Shown piece after piece: positions 40,955 to 52,343 of a DNA stretch of 64,000 bases. Source of the DNA: Nesterenkonia lutea. GTDB lineage: Bacteria; Actinomycetota; Actinomycetes; Actinomycetales; Micrococcaceae. Within the stretch, counting starts at the first letter, position 1. Each line of letters starts with the position of its first letter. The stretch lies in the NCBI RefSeq assembly GCF_014873955.1, contig NZ_JADBED010000001.1:930001-994000 (forward strand). Direction: 5' to 3'. Position numbers and translations under genes: made by a program. The notes beneath the pieces were generated by a model. The model was not told the origin of the DNA, searched no databases, and was given only the letters and a program-made list of their open reading frames with translations.

Positions 40955-41925
40955 GAGACGGAGACCTCCCAGAAGACGTCCTCGAGGGTGCGGGCTTCCA
41001 TTCGAACCTCCACCGGCATCATGTCGATCTGTTCCCACCAGGCGGCGAGTTCGCGCAGCTGTCCCGGCCCGGAGAGTCCCGGGGTCATCCACGCGGCCCC
41101 GGGCCCGTTGCCGACACCGCCGTCGAGCTCGATGGCCACCGGTGCGCCGGCGATCTCGTCGCGGGTCAACGTCCTGGAGGCGGTGAAGACCATGCGGCGG
41201 CTGGGGTCGGCGGAGACCCCGGGGCCGTCTGCGGCGGTGCGGGTCAGCTCGGCCACGGTGCCGTGCCGGACGATCGCGCCGTCCTTGAGGATGAAGACCG
41301 AGTCGGCGAGCTTCTGCGCCTCTTCGAGCAGGTGGGTGGTCAGGATGATGCCCATGCCCATCTCGCGGAGTTCGCCGATGAGCTCGAAGACCGTCTGTCG
41401 GGACTGCGGATCCAGACCGGCCGTCGGCTCGTCGAGGAACACGACCTCCGGCCTGCCCAGCAGGCTGGCAGCCAGGGCCACACGCTGCTTCTGGCCGCCG
41501 GAGAGTCGACGGATCGAGGTGTTCAGGAAGCTCTCCATGTCCAGACGCTGCGCGAGATCGCTCAGCGGCCAGGGGCTCCGATGAAGCGATGCCACGTGCT
41601 TGAGCAGTGCGCGCGGGCTCACGGACTGCGGGAGCCCGCCCTCCTGGAGCATCACCCCGACGCGGGCGCGCAGGTCCGCTCCCGCGCGGAAGGGGTCTTG
41701 GCCCAGGAGCTGCACGGTTCCCTGAGAAGGATGCAGCAGGCCTTGGGCGCAGCTGAGCGTGGTGGTCTTGCCCGCTCCGTTGGGGCCCAGCAGCACCGTC
41801 ACCTCGCCAGACCGGGCGGTCAGATCAACGCCCCGGAGGATCTCTGTGAGCCCTCGGGAGCTGCGGGCTGAGCCGACGGCATAGCGCACGTGGCGCAGGG
41901 TCAGACAGGGCGGTTGCTGGGGCAC
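40951..41925 (-). CDS. ABC exporter ATPase
   Basis: Nucleotide-binding subunit with LLGPNGAGKTTTL (Walker A), RRLSGGQKQRVALAASL (signature), VVFLDEPTAGLD (Walker B) and the switch His in LTTHLLEEA. The 324 residues include a C-terminal extension of about 90. The GTG start has no ribosome site; a TAGACT -10-like hexamer ends only six bases before it (41932-41937 on the plus strand), so the mRNA may be leaderless. A 17-base palindrome lies directly behind that hexamer. Confidence 0.92.
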   Translation of the reverse strand: MPQQPPCLTLRHVRYAVGSARSSRGLTEILRGVDLTARSGEVTVLLGPNGAGKTTTLSCAQGLLHPSQGTVQLLGQDPFRAGADLRARVGVMLQEGGLPQSVSPRALLKHVASLHRSPWPLSDLAQRLDMESFLNTSIRRLSGGQKQRVALAASLLGRPEVVFLDEPTAGLDPQSRQTVFELIGELREMGMGIILTTHLLEEAQKLADSVFILKDGAIVRHGTVAELTRTAADGPGVSADPSRRMVFTASRTLTRDEIAGAPVAIELDGGVGNGPGAAWMTPGLSGPGQLRELAAWWEQIDMMPVEVRMEARTLEDVFWEVSVS

Positions 41926-41940
41926 CCCACCAGTCTACAT

Positions 41941-41957
41941 TTCTACGCCGCGTAGAA
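41941..41957. promoter_or_regulatory. Palindrome TTCTACGC-C-GCGTAGAA upstream of ABC/ctaA operon
   Basis: A perfect 17-base palindrome with eight-base arms in the 195-base divergent gap. It sits between the likely -35 and -10 of the minus-strand ABC operon, where a bound repressor would block transcription. Its ends (TTCT...AGAA) recur in the element before sufR. Confidence 0.5.
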
Positions 41958-42096
41958 GATCGCAGGACAGACGCGGCGGTCCCCGGCTGCCCGCCGGTCG
42001 ATCGCCGGTCGATAATAAGCCCGCCGTCAGGTCTGTCGCGGAGGTCGCTGTGTGGAAGGTCTCGGCGCACTTAGGCTCCCCTTGCTGGCGGCATTG

Positions 42097-42113
42097 TTCT
42101 GAATAGGTCAGAA
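42097..42113. promoter_or_regulatory. Inverted repeat TTCTGA-N5-TCAGAA before sufR
   Basis: Six-base arms and a five-base centre, ending eight bases before the sufR ATG and overlapping a plausible -10 (CAGAAT, 42109-42114). SufR proteins repress their own operon, so this is a candidate SufR operator. Confidence 0.5.
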
Positions 42114-42120
42114 TAGAGTC

Positions 42121-43095
42121 ATGTATTCCACCGCCTCCGCCTCTGCTGTTGCAGCTGCCGAGCACCGTGGCGCGGATGCTCCCGAGGGCCCCGCGGCGGG
42201 GTCGGCCGAGTCTTTCCCTGAGGCCGAGAGCACCACGCGGCAGCGCGTGCTCCAGCTGGTGGTCGAAGAAGGTCCCATCAGCGCCGCGGCACTGGGCCGC
42301 GAGCTGGAGCTCACCGCCGCCGCCGTGCGGCGCCACCTCGACGCGATGACGGAGCAGGGCATCCTCGAGGTCAAGAACGTCACCACCGCCCGCCGCGGCG
42401 CCGGCAGGCCCTCCCGGCGCTACGTGGTCTCGGAACGGGGGCAGCGCTCCCTCGGCGATGACTACCTCGGCCTGGTGAAGACCGCGCTGTCGCTGCTGGA
42501 GTCGAGCGGCCCGCCCGCGACCGAGGCGCCCAGAACCAGCTCGACCAGGCCCGACGCGCCCACGGTCGGCTCCACCCAGGACGCGGCCCGGGGCCTGGCG
42601 CGCGAGTACTTCGCGGGCTTCGAGCAGCGATGGGCGCGTCAGCTGAATGAGCTGGACGATCTTGATGCGCGCACCGACAAGTTGTCCCAGCTGTTCGCCG
42701 AGGATGGATTCGCCGGATTCACCCGGCTGGTCGGCCGGGACAACCCGCTGCTGGCCATGCAGTCCACCCAGCTGTGCCAGGGACACTGCCCGATCCGGGA
42801 AATAGCTGCGGCCCATCCGGTGTTCTGTGAAGAGGAGACCGATATGATCTCCCGTCTGCTCGACGTCGATGTCAGGCGTCTCTCCACCCAGGCGGCCGGT
42901 GCCCACGTCTGCACCACTCACGTTCCTGTGGGTCGCGAGAAGCTCGCCGCGGAGCAGCGGGCACGCGCTGAAGCCAGCGCCGAGGAAGAACTACAGATCA
43001 GCGCCGAAGCCGGTGCGACGAACGAGTCGCGCACGGCTACCGGTGGACGACGACGAATCGTCATCTCCCCCCGTCAACAAGAGAGGTTGTCATGA
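42121..43095 (+). CDS. sufR: SufR-type iron-sulfur cluster regulator
   Basis: Winged-helix repressor that senses Fe-S status and controls the suf operon. The DNA-binding part is near residues 40-100: [20 protein letters not shown] and [19 protein letters not shown]. Cluster-ligand cysteines are in [20 protein letters not shown] and HVCTTHV. The 324 residues include variable ends. No ribosome site precedes ATG 42121, so the message may be leaderless. Its stop overlaps the sufB start as ATGA. The order sufR-B-D-C-S-U-T is that of mycobacteria and other actinobacteria. Confidence 0.93.
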   Translation: MYSTASASAVAAAEHRGADAPEGPAAGSAESFPEAESTTRQRVLQLVVEEGPISAAALGRELELTAAAVRRHLDAMTEQGILEVKNVTTARRGAGRPSRRYVVSERGQRSLGDDYLGLVKTALSLLESSGPPATEAPRTSSTRPDAPTVGSTQDAARGLAREYFAGFEQRWARQLNELDDLDARTDKLSQLFAEDGFAGFTRLVGRDNPLLAMQSTQLCQGHCPIREIAAAHPVFCEEETDMISRLLDVDVRRLSTQAAGAHVCTTHVPVGREKLAAEQRARAEASAEEELQISAEAGATNESRTATGGRRRIVISPRQQERLS

Positions 43096-44549
43096 CCGAA
43101 CAGATCCAGCGCGAACAGGACTCCGGGGCCATCTCCGATATTCTCGAGCGGAACCCTGAGCTCCAGGGAATCGGCTCCTACGAATACGGATGGTCCGACT
43201 CCGACAGCGCCGGCGCCAACGCCAAGCGTGGCATCGACGAAGCGGTCGTGGAGGACATCTCCGCCAAGAAGAGCGAGCCCGAATGGATGCTCAAGCTGCG
43301 CAAGAAGGGCCTGAAGTACTTCCAGCGCAAGCCGATGCCCATGTGGGGCGCCGACCTCTCCGGCATCCATTTCGACAACATCAAGTACTTCGTCCGCTCC
43401 ACCGAGAAGCAGGCGAAGACCTGGGAAGACCTTCCCGAGGACATCCGCAACACCTATGAGCGGCTCGGCATCCCCGAGGCCGAGCGTGAGCGCCTGGTCT
43501 CCGGTGTCGCGGCCCAGTACGAGTCCGAGGTGGTCTACCACCAGATCCGCGAGGACCTCGAGGAGCAGGGTGTCATCTTCATGGACACCGACACTGCGCT
43601 GAAGGAGCACCCCGAGTTCTTCGAGGAGTACTTCGGCTCGGTCATCCCGGTGGGCGACAACAAGTTCGCCGCCCTGAACACCTCAGTGTGGTCCGGCGGC
43701 TCCTTCGTCTACGTCCCCAAGGGCGTCCACGTGGAGATCCCGCTGCAGGCGTACTTCCGCATCAACACCGAGAACATGGGTCAGTTCGAGCGCACCCTGA
43801 TCATCGCCGATGAGGACTCCTACGTGCACTACATCGAGGGCTGCACGGCTCCGATCTATGACTCCGACTCGCTGCACTCCGCAGTGGTGGAGATCGTGGT
43901 GAAGAAGAACGCCCGCGTGCGCTATACGACCATCCAGAACTGGTCCACCAACGTCTACAACCTTGTGACCAAGCGCGCTGTGGTCGACGCCGGCGGAACC
44001 ATGGAGTGGATCGATGGCAACATCGGCTCCAAGGTCACCATGAAGTACCCCGCCGTCTACCTCACCGGTGAGCACGCCAAGGGCGAGACGCTCTCGGTGG
44101 CCTTCGCCGGCGAGGGACAGCACCAGGACACCGGGTCGAAGATGGTGCACATGGCGCCGAACACCTCCTCGACGATCGTGTCCAAGTCGGTGGCCCGCAA
44201 CGGCGGCCGAGCCGCTTACCGCGGTCTGGTCCAGATCAACGAGGGGGCGAAGAACTCGGCGAACTCGGTGGTCTGTGACGCCCTGCTGGTGGACACGATC
44301 TCTCGTTCCGACACCTACCCCTACATCGACATCCGCGAGGACGATGTGACCCTGGGGCACGAGGCCACGGTCTCGAAGGTCTCCGAGGATCAGCTGTTCT
44401 ATCTGATGGCCCGCGGCCTCGCCGAAGACGAGGCCATGGCGATGATCGTGCGTGGCTTCATCGAGCCGATCGCCCGTGAGCTGCCGATGGAGTATGCGCT
44501 GGAGCTCAACCGCCTGATCGAGCTGCAGATGGAAGGATCGGTCGGCTGA
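43092..44549 (+). CDS. sufB: Fe-S cluster scaffold SufB
   Basis: Scaffold subunit of the SufBC2D complex where clusters form. 485 residues with the beta-helix core; [20 protein letters not shown] holds the conserved cysteine, and [19 protein letters not shown] and [21 protein letters not shown] are family landmarks. Translation is coupled to sufR. No intein is seen, unlike the mycobacterial gene. Confidence 0.97.
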   Translation: MTEQIQREQDSGAISDILERNPELQGIGSYEYGWSDSDSAGANAKRGIDEAVVEDISAKKSEPEWMLKLRKKGLKYFQRKPMPMWGADLSGIHFDNIKYFVRSTEKQAKTWEDLPEDIRNTYERLGIPEAERERLVSGVAAQYESEVVYHQIREDLEEQGVIFMDTDTALKEHPEFFEEYFGSVIPVGDNKFAALNTSVWSGGSFVYVPKGVHVEIPLQAYFRINTENMGQFERTLIIADEDSYVHYIEGCTAPIYDSDSLHSAVVEIVVKKNARVRYTTIQNWSTNVYNLVTKRAVVDAGGTMEWIDGNIGSKVTMKYPAVYLTGEHAKGETLSVAFAGEGQHQDTGSKMVHMAPNTSSTIVSKSVARNGGRAAYRGLVQINEGAKNSANSVVCDALLVDTISRSDTYPYIDIREDDVTLGHEATVSKVSEDQLFYLMARGLAEDEAMAMIVRGFIEPIARELPMEYALELNRLIELQMEGSVG

Positions 44550-44564
44550 CCGAGTCCCTCTGAT

Positions 44565-44617
44565 GCAGCACCCCATCCGCCCGGTGCCAGAAGCTCCGGG
44601 CGGGTGGGCGGTGCTGC
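44565..44617 (+). promoter_or_regulatory. Long stem-loop between sufB and sufD
   Basis: GCAGCACC (44565-44572) pairs with GGTGCTGC (44610-44617), and CCGCCCGG (44577-44584) with CCGGGCGG (44596-44603); bases between also largely pair, giving a stem of about 20 pairs. No T-run follows. Likely an mRNA-stability or partial-termination element that lets sufB be expressed above downstream genes. Confidence 0.55.
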
Positions 44618-44672
44618 TCGATGAACCGCGCCTCCAGTGAACCCCCCATCAGAACCAAGGGAAGAGAAACAC

Positions 44673-45962
44673 ATGACGAAATCCGCGTCCGCCGAGCAGG
44701 CGGAACAGGTCGAAGGTGTCGAGGTCGGCGAAGCCCGCATCACGATCCCCGGCATGGGTGAGGAGGGCGAGAAACTCGCCACCGCCCACGTCGAGACTGA
44801 GCACACCCATGGCGGGCTCGGCGAGTCCACGACGAAGTCCAAATCCGGCGGGTCCCGGGCTGATCGCACCACCAGCCTGTCCGTGGCCGATTTCCCCATG
44901 CCCACCGGGCGTGAGGAGGAGTGGCGCTTCTCGCCGCTGAAGAAGCTCGGCCGCGTCCTCTCCGACGCCGCCACCCAGACCCCCGTGTCGCTGAAGCTGC
45001 GCAGCTCGGCGGACGGCGTGACCCACGGCGCGCTCGCCCTGGCGCAGTCGCCCCGGGGGACCGTGTTCTCCGCCGCCGACCGCGCCGCCGTCGTCGGTTA
45101 CAGCCAGACCGCTCAGGCCGATCACATCAGGGTCGCCGCCGACACCGAGCTGACCGAGCCGCTGTTCATCGACATCACCGGTGAGGCCGCGGGACACCGC
45201 GCCAACGCACACATCGTGCTCGAGGCCGAGGCCCATTCCAAGGTGGTCTTCGTGATGGAGCACCGCGGCTCCGCCGACGCGAACCTCAACGTGGAGGTCA
45301 TCGTGCGCGACGGCGCCGATGTCACCGTGGTCTCGCTGCAGCGCTGGGCCGAGGACGCCGTCCACGTGGGGCAGCAGGATGCCGAGATCGGGCGCGATGC
45401 CAAGTACAAGCACGTCTCGGTGACCCTGGGCGGAGACGTCGTCAGGCTGAACTCCAACGTGCGCTACGCCGCCGAGGGCGGGGAGGCCTCCATGTACGGC
45501 CTCTACTTCGCCGACGCCGGTCAGCACCTGGAGCACCGCAGCTTCGTGGACCACAACTCCCCGCGGAACAGCTCCAACGTGCTGTACAAGGGCGCGCTGC
45601 AGGGCCAGGACGCACGCACGGTCTGGGTGGGCGATGTGCTCATCCGCAAGGCCGCCGAGGGCACCGACTCCTATGAGAAGAACCAGAACCTCATCCTGAC
45701 CGACGGCGCGCGCGCCGACTCGATCCCGAACCTGGAGATCGAGACCGGGCTGATCGAAGGCGCCGGCCACGCGTCCTCCACCGGCCGCTTCGACGAGAAT
45801 CACCTGTTCTACCTGATGGCACGCGGCATCCCGGAGAAGGAGGCCCGCCAGCTCGTGGTGCGCGGCTTCCTCAACGAGATCGTCCAGGCCATCGGCGTGT
45901 CGTCCATCGAGGACACCATCCACCAGGACCTGGAGAACGAGCTCGAGATCGCCGGCTTCTGA
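44673..45962 (+). CDS. sufD: Fe-S cluster assembly protein SufD
   Basis: Partner of SufB in the SufBC2D scaffold. 429 residues with the beta-helix core and the family endings DSIPNLEIETGLIEGAGHAS and FYLMARGIPEKEARQLVVRG. ATG 44673 has AGGGAAGAG upstream; an in-frame GTG 12 codons earlier lacks a site. The first 60 residues are an acidic, variable lead. Separated from sufB by 123 bases that fold into a hairpin. Confidence 0.95.
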   Translation: MTKSASAEQAEQVEGVEVGEARITIPGMGEEGEKLATAHVETEHTHGGLGESTTKSKSGGSRADRTTSLSVADFPMPTGREEEWRFSPLKKLGRVLSDAATQTPVSLKLRSSADGVTHGALALAQSPRGTVFSAADRAAVVGYSQTAQADHIRVAADTELTEPLFIDITGEAAGHRANAHIVLEAEAHSKVVFVMEHRGSADANLNVEVIVRDGADVTVVSLQRWAEDAVHVGQQDAEIGRDAKYKHVSVTLGGDVVRLNSNVRYAAEGGEASMYGLYFADAGQHLEHRSFVDHNSPRNSSNVLYKGALQGQDARTVWVGDVLIRKAAEGTDSYEKNQNLILTDGARADSIPNLEIETGLIEGAGHASSTGRFDENHLFYLMARGIPEKEARQLVVRGFLNEIVQAIGVSSIEDTIHQDLENELEIAGF

Positions 45963-46049
45963 GGCGCCCCGCCCGCAGCCACCGCTGACGAGCAGCACCT
46001 CGCTCCACCTTCAGCACTTTTCACGAACCAAGCAAAGGACACGCAAAGA

Positions 46050-48149
<2,100 letters not shown>

Positions 48150-48150
<1 letters not shown>

Positions 48151-48608
48151 TGGCAGATGCCATGGAGCAGCTCTACCAGCAGGTCATCCTCGACCACGCG
48201 CGCACGCGCCAGGGCGAGGGGGAGCTCGCCGAGTACGGCGGCGAGTCCTTCCAGATCAATCCCACCTGCGGGGACCAGGTGACGCTGCGCGTGCGCCTCG
48301 ACGCCGCAGGCGAGATCATCGAAGCCCTGGGCTGGACCGGGCAGGGGTGCTCGATCTCCCAGGCCTCGCTCTCGGTCATGCATGAACTCGTGAGCGGGGG
48401 CACCGTGGTTCGGGCAGGGGAGCTGGGTGAGCACTTCCGTGAGCTGATGGCCGCCAGGGGCCGAGAGCTGGAGCCGAGTCGACTCGAGGCCCTGGAGGAT
48501 GCCTCGGCCTTCACCGGGGTGGCACGGTATCCTGCACGTATCAAATGCGCCCTGCTCGGGTGGATGGCGCTGCGCGATGCGCTGGCCCAGGCCCAGGCCA
48601 GGGCATAG
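48150..48608 (+). CDS. sufU: SufU zinc-dependent sulfur transfer protein
   Basis: Accepts sulfur from SufS. Zinc-ligand cysteines are in INPTCGDQV, GQGCSISQAS and RIKCALLGW, as in Bacillus SufU. ATG 48150 shares its A with the sufS stop (TGATG); a GTG one codon earlier also works. 152 residues. Confidence 0.94.
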
Positions 48609-48734
48609 AGATCGGTCCTGCGGCGTTGCACGGTAGACGCGAGGCAGAGACCACCGGTGCACAGAGGACCGTGCCCAGAAGACCAGAGACATGCCAGAGA
48701 AGAACGAAGCACCAGCTATGGAAGGGAGAGCGCC

Positions 48735-49067
48735 ATGAGTGACGCTGTCACTGCGGCCCAGACGCCGCTCGAGGACGTCGAGGAAGCGCTCAAAGAGGTC
48801 ATCGACCCGGAGCTCGGCATCAACGTCGTCGATCTCGGTCTGCTCTACGGACTGAACTACGCCGAGGACGGGGCGCTGATCATCGACATGACCCTGACCA
48901 CCGCGGCATGCCCGCTGACCGACGTGCTGGAGGAGCAGGTGGGCCAGCATGTCGGCACGATGGTGGATGAGTGGCGACTCAACTGGGTCTGGATGCCGCC
49001 ATGGGGTCCTGAGAAGATCACCGACGACGGTCGTGAACAGATGCGCGCCCTGGGATTCAATATTTAA
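48735..49067 (+). CDS. sufT: SufT / DUF59 (MIP18-like) protein
   Basis: A 110-residue DUF59 protein that helps Fe-S maturation in other bacteria. Landmarks are EVIDPELGINVVDLGL and TTAACPLTDVLEEQV, where the Cys is conserved. ATG 48735 has AAGGGAG upstream. The 126-base gap after sufU shows no clear structure. Last gene of the suf operon; no T-rich hairpin follows. Confidence 0.94.
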   Translation: MSDAVTAAQTPLEDVEEALKEVIDPELGINVVDLGLLYGLNYAEDGALIIDMTLTTAACPLTDVLEEQVGQHVGTMVDEWRLNWVWMPPWGPEKITDDGREQMRALGFNI

Positions 49068-49071
49068 ATTT

Positions 49072-49085
49072 GAACAAATCTGTTC
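49072..49085. promoter_or_regulatory. Inverted repeat GAACA-N4-TGTTC before the LAL regulator
   Basis: A short inverted repeat in the AT-rich start of the 124-base gap between sufT and the LuxR-type gene. A further GAACA lies about 55 bases downstream (GCGAACAGG). It might be an operator for the regulator gene. Confidence 0.3.
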
Positions 49086-49191
49086 CGGGCTATTCACCTG
49101 GGAAAAACCATGACATAAGCTGTGGCGAACAGGTGGGCTCCATGTCTGGACCCTGAACCAGACAGGACGCCTCCTGTCCCAGGGAGCTGTC

Positions 49192-52131
49192 ATGTCATCG
49201 TTGAACAGATTTCTGGGCCGACATTCAGAGCTTGACGTCATCGCGGCAGCGGCGGAGGCCGTTCTCACCTCCTCCACTCCGCGGTTTCTGCTGATTGAAG
49301 GTCCACCAGGCGTGGGAAAGACCTCGTTGCTCAACGAGGCAGTGTCCCGTCTGCCCGGGTGGAGCCGGGCCAATGTCTATCTGGATCCGTCTGACCGACA
49401 CGTTCCGGGGTACGCCGCCGCGCACCTGCTGAGAAAGCCGCAGCGATACCACGCCCCTGCCGACGCCGAGGGGCTCGGCGCGCTGGTGCAGGAACAGGCC
49501 GATGGGATCACCGAACCCGTGGTCCTGGTGATCGAAGACATGCAGTGGGTGGATGCGCTGTCCTCCGACGTCATCTTCCGGACCGTGCGCGAGACCGAAG
49601 ACATCCCGATGCTCACTCTGGTGACCGCTCGGCCCACCACCCGGCCGGAGATGCAGCGCCTCACCCGCTTCACCGAGACCGCCGGCGAGGCGCTGCGCAT
49701 CGTCATCGAGCCCTTCACCCGGGCAGAGGTCCGCGAACTCCTCGAGGAACACACCGGACTGCCGATCAGCGCCAATGTGGCCGCCCGGGTCCGTGATGCC
49801 ACCGGCGGATTCCCCGCCTTCCTCGACTATGTGGTCGACCGACTCACCTCCGACGAGGAGGCCATCACCTCCGATGCTCTCCAGGGCGCCCTGCGGGAGC
49901 TCGAGCAGGGTGAGGGCCCCGCCGAAGCGCAGCGGCTGCTGATCAAGCAGGTCTTCGAGGAGACCCCGGAGGATGTCCAGCAGATGCTGGCCCTGCTCGC
50001 GCTGGCGCGCTACCCCCTCTCCATCCACGAGATCGGCAAGCTTCTCGGGACGGGCTCCGTCGACGTGGAAGCGCTCCGGGGATCGAGCCTGGTCCAGGAG
50101 GCCATGAAGTCCGGACGCTTCTCCATGAAGCACAGGGTGTCTGCGCGCTGCCTGGTGGCGGATCTGAGTCGAGAGGTGCGAGTCGACCTGCAGATGCGAC
50201 TTGCCGGCGTGGAAGGGGGGCTCGCCTCAGTGCGTCACCGTGCCGAGGCGACTCTGCTGGACCCGGCGGTGGAAGAGCCCTCCGCCATGGTCGAAGTGCT
50301 CGCCGATGCTGCGCGGACCGCCAGCCGGTCCGGTGACACCGCCCAGACGCTGGAGCTGACCCGGCTCGCCTTCGAGGTGGAACGCTCGAGCCACACGCTC
50401 GAATGCCTGACCTTCGCCGCGATGCGGGCCGGCACCAAGGTCGACGCCGAGGCCACGGTGACCTGGGCGCAGAGTCACGAGGTGCACCCGGTGCTGCGCC
50501 GCGGACTCCTCGCCCGCGAGGCGCTGGTCCGCGGAGACCTCGAGGGCACCCTCGGCTTCCTCGCCGGGGGAGTGGACATCGATGCGGCCACCCCGAAGGC
50601 CCTGCTCTGCTATGCAGACACGGTGCTTCAGGCCTCCCGCACCCCCGGGCTCCGAGGATCGTACTGGCATCTGCTCAACGTCGCGGAGCGCACAGTTCGG
50701 GCACTGCTCACCCTCGAGGAACAGATCGGCGCAGATGACCCGGCGGTTCGGACGAGGATCGCGACGCCGGAGCAGCTCCTCGCGGAGACTCGTGGACTGC
50801 GCGTGAGTCTGCAGCTGTGGCAGGCCCTGGAGGGCATCGAGAGCGTCCCGCCGCAGGCCTTCTCCGCACGGGTCCAGCAGCTGCTGGATGAGCTGCGGAT
50901 GGTGCCGGGCACAGAATCCGCCCAGGCCACGCTGCTGGTCGCCCGCGGTGCGGTGCTCCGCACCGCGGGGCACCCGGCGGAGGCCTACCGGGATCTGATC
51001 GCGGCCATCGAGAACTGGCCGGGCCGGAACCGCCGGGCACTCGCCCATGCGCAGGTGCACATGACCTATCTGCTCTTCGAGGCCGGACTCTGGAGCGAGG
51101 CGCAGCTTCTCTCCGAGTCAGCGGCCTCCGAGGTGCTCGACATCAATGAGGACAACGTGGCGCCGTTGGCGTACAACGCGGTCCACCTGGTGCCCTCGGC
51201 CCGAGGTCATCGGGAGTCACAGAGCTGGTCCTTCGGCCTCCGTGCGCATGTCACGCGAGCCAGCGACGCCAGCGTGAGCCGTGCCGGGCGCGGATATGTG
51301 GATGCCTGGGCCGCCGCGGCCGCGCAGAACCACGAGAAGGTGGTCGACAGCATCCTCGCGATGCAGGTCGAGCTCAGCATCTGGTCCCGCGCGGTCACCT
51401 CCGCGGTGCTCCTGGGTCGCTCCCTGCTCCACAGCGGAAGGGCTCAGGCGCTGCCCGCGCTGATCACGAAGGTCGGCGCGGATGAGCACTCCTCTGTGGT
51501 CCATCGCGACTACGTGCTGCGACACCTTCGCGGACTCTCCGCTCTGGGCTCCGGCAAGTTCGCATCAACCCACGAACACCTCAGCGCAGCCATGTCCGCC
51601 ATCACGGCGGTGCCGAGCCTGAAGACGGGCCACGTGCCGGGTGACGGCGGTTCTCTGATGATCTACCGCGGACTGTTGGCGCTGGACCTCGGTCACTGCG
51701 TGATCGATGGGGTCGACACCCTGCAGGACAAAGCCGATGAGACGGCGGAGCTGGTGCTGTGGGCCGCGTCGATGTTCCAGGGCTGTGGCTCCGAGGGACT
51801 CTTCCACGAGGCAGACGAGACCTTCCGCACGCTGCGCAAGGTGACGGCGGGCCAGAGTGCCCCGGAGCGGCCCCGGCTGATCGATCTGCCGGAGGGCCTC
51901 AGCTCCAAGGCACGGTTCGCGCTGACCGCCCTGACCACGCGGGAGCGTGAGATCGCGCTGATGGTGGGTCAGGGCCTCTCGAACAAGGAAGTCGCCGAGG
52001 AGCTGGTGATCTCGGTGCGCACAGTGGAGTACCACGTGGCGAACGCGCTGGGGAAGCTGGGCCTGGACTCTCGGCATGCATTGCGGCGCATGCTGCAGAT
52101 CGAGGACGAAGGCGATCTGCGCCGCGCATAG
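49192..52131 (+). CDS. Large LuxR-family (LAL) regulator
   Basis: A 979-residue ATP-dependent transcriptional regulator. The N-terminal AAA-like/NACHT-type module has IEGPPGVGKTSLLNEA (Walker A) and VVLVIEDMQWVDAL (Walker B). A long helical middle (about 330-880) resembles TPR-like sensor regions. The C-terminal LuxR helix-turn-helix is LTTREREIALMVGQGLSNKE followed by VISVRTVEYHVANALGKLG. AGGGAG lies before ATG. It directly precedes the exopolysaccharide operon on the same strand with repeated GC-rich elements between, so it is a good candidate activator of that operon. The ligand is unknown. Confidence 0.9.
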   Translation: MSSLNRFLGRHSELDVIAAAAEAVLTSSTPRFLLIEGPPGVGKTSLLNEAVSRLPGWSRANVYLDPSDRHVPGYAAAHLLRKPQRYHAPADAEGLGALVQEQADGITEPVVLVIEDMQWVDALSSDVIFRTVRETEDIPMLTLVTARPTTRPEMQRLTRFTETAGEALRIVIEPFTRAEVRELLEEHTGLPISANVAARVRDATGGFPAFLDYVVDRLTSDEEAITSDALQGALRELEQGEGPAEAQRLLIKQVFEETPEDVQQMLALLALARYPLSIHEIGKLLGTGSVDVEALRGSSLVQEAMKSGRFSMKHRVSARCLVADLSREVRVDLQMRLAGVEGGLASVRHRAEATLLDPAVEEPSAMVEVLADAARTASRSGDTAQTLELTRLAFEVERSSHTLECLTFAAMRAGTKVDAEATVTWAQSHEVHPVLRRGLLAREALVRGDLEGTLGFLAGGVDIDAATPKALLCYADTVLQASRTPGLRGSYWHLLNVAERTVRALLTLEEQIGADDPAVRTRIATPEQLLAETRGLRVSLQLWQALEGIESVPPQAFSARVQQLLDELRMVPGTESAQATLLVARGAVLRTAGHPAEAYRDLIAAIENWPGRNRRALAHAQVHMTYLLFEAGLWSEAQLLSESAASEVLDINEDNVAPLAYNAVHLVPSARGHRESQSWSFGLRAHVTRASDASVSRAGRGYVDAWAAAAAQNHEKVVDSILAMQVELSIWSRAVTSAVLLGRSLLHSGRAQALPALITKVGADEHSSVVHRDYVLRHLRGLSALGSGKFASTHEHLSAAMSAITAVPSLKTGHVPGDGGSLMIYRGLLALDLGHCVIDGVDTLQDKADETAELVLWAASMFQGCGSEGLFHEADETFRTLRKVTAGQSAPERPRLIDLPEGLSSKARFALTALTTREREIALMVGQGLSNKEVAEELVISVRTVEYHVANALGKLGLDSRHALRRMLQIEDEGDLRRA

Positions 52132-52164
52132 GTGCTGGTGAGTGGCGCGGCTCACATTCACCGG

Positions 52165-52231
52165 TTCCCCACCACGGGGAATCACGGGGGTTCCCCCGTA
52201 GTCCCTGCGGGGGTTCCTCCGCCCCCGTGAT
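52165..52231. promoter_or_regulatory. GC-rich repeat and hairpin block before the exopolysaccharide operon
   Basis: Contains CGGGGGTTCC twice (52185-52194 and 52208-52217, 23 bases apart), ACGGGGG-TT-CCCCCGT (52184-52199), TTCCCC/GGGGAA (52165-52181) and ATCACGGGGG/CCCCCGTGAT (52181-52190 with 52222-52231). The pairings exclude one another. It may be a set of activator sites upstream of a promoter or a folding leader; it starts 34 bases after the regulator gene. Confidence 0.5.
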
Positions 52232-52343
52232 GCGATGCACTCTCTCCGGCCTAGCGTGGGTCTCACACCGTGATGGAGGTCCCACCGTCCCAGGGGCGTC
52301 CTACCCGGTGACTTCTGACCAAGCACCGGGAAAGTTGTCACAC

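Noticed and set aside
49072..49085. LexA (SOS) box
   Set aside because: Actinobacterial and Bacillus SOS boxes have GAAC and GTTC separated by four bases; here six bases separate them, and the downstream gene is not a repair gene.
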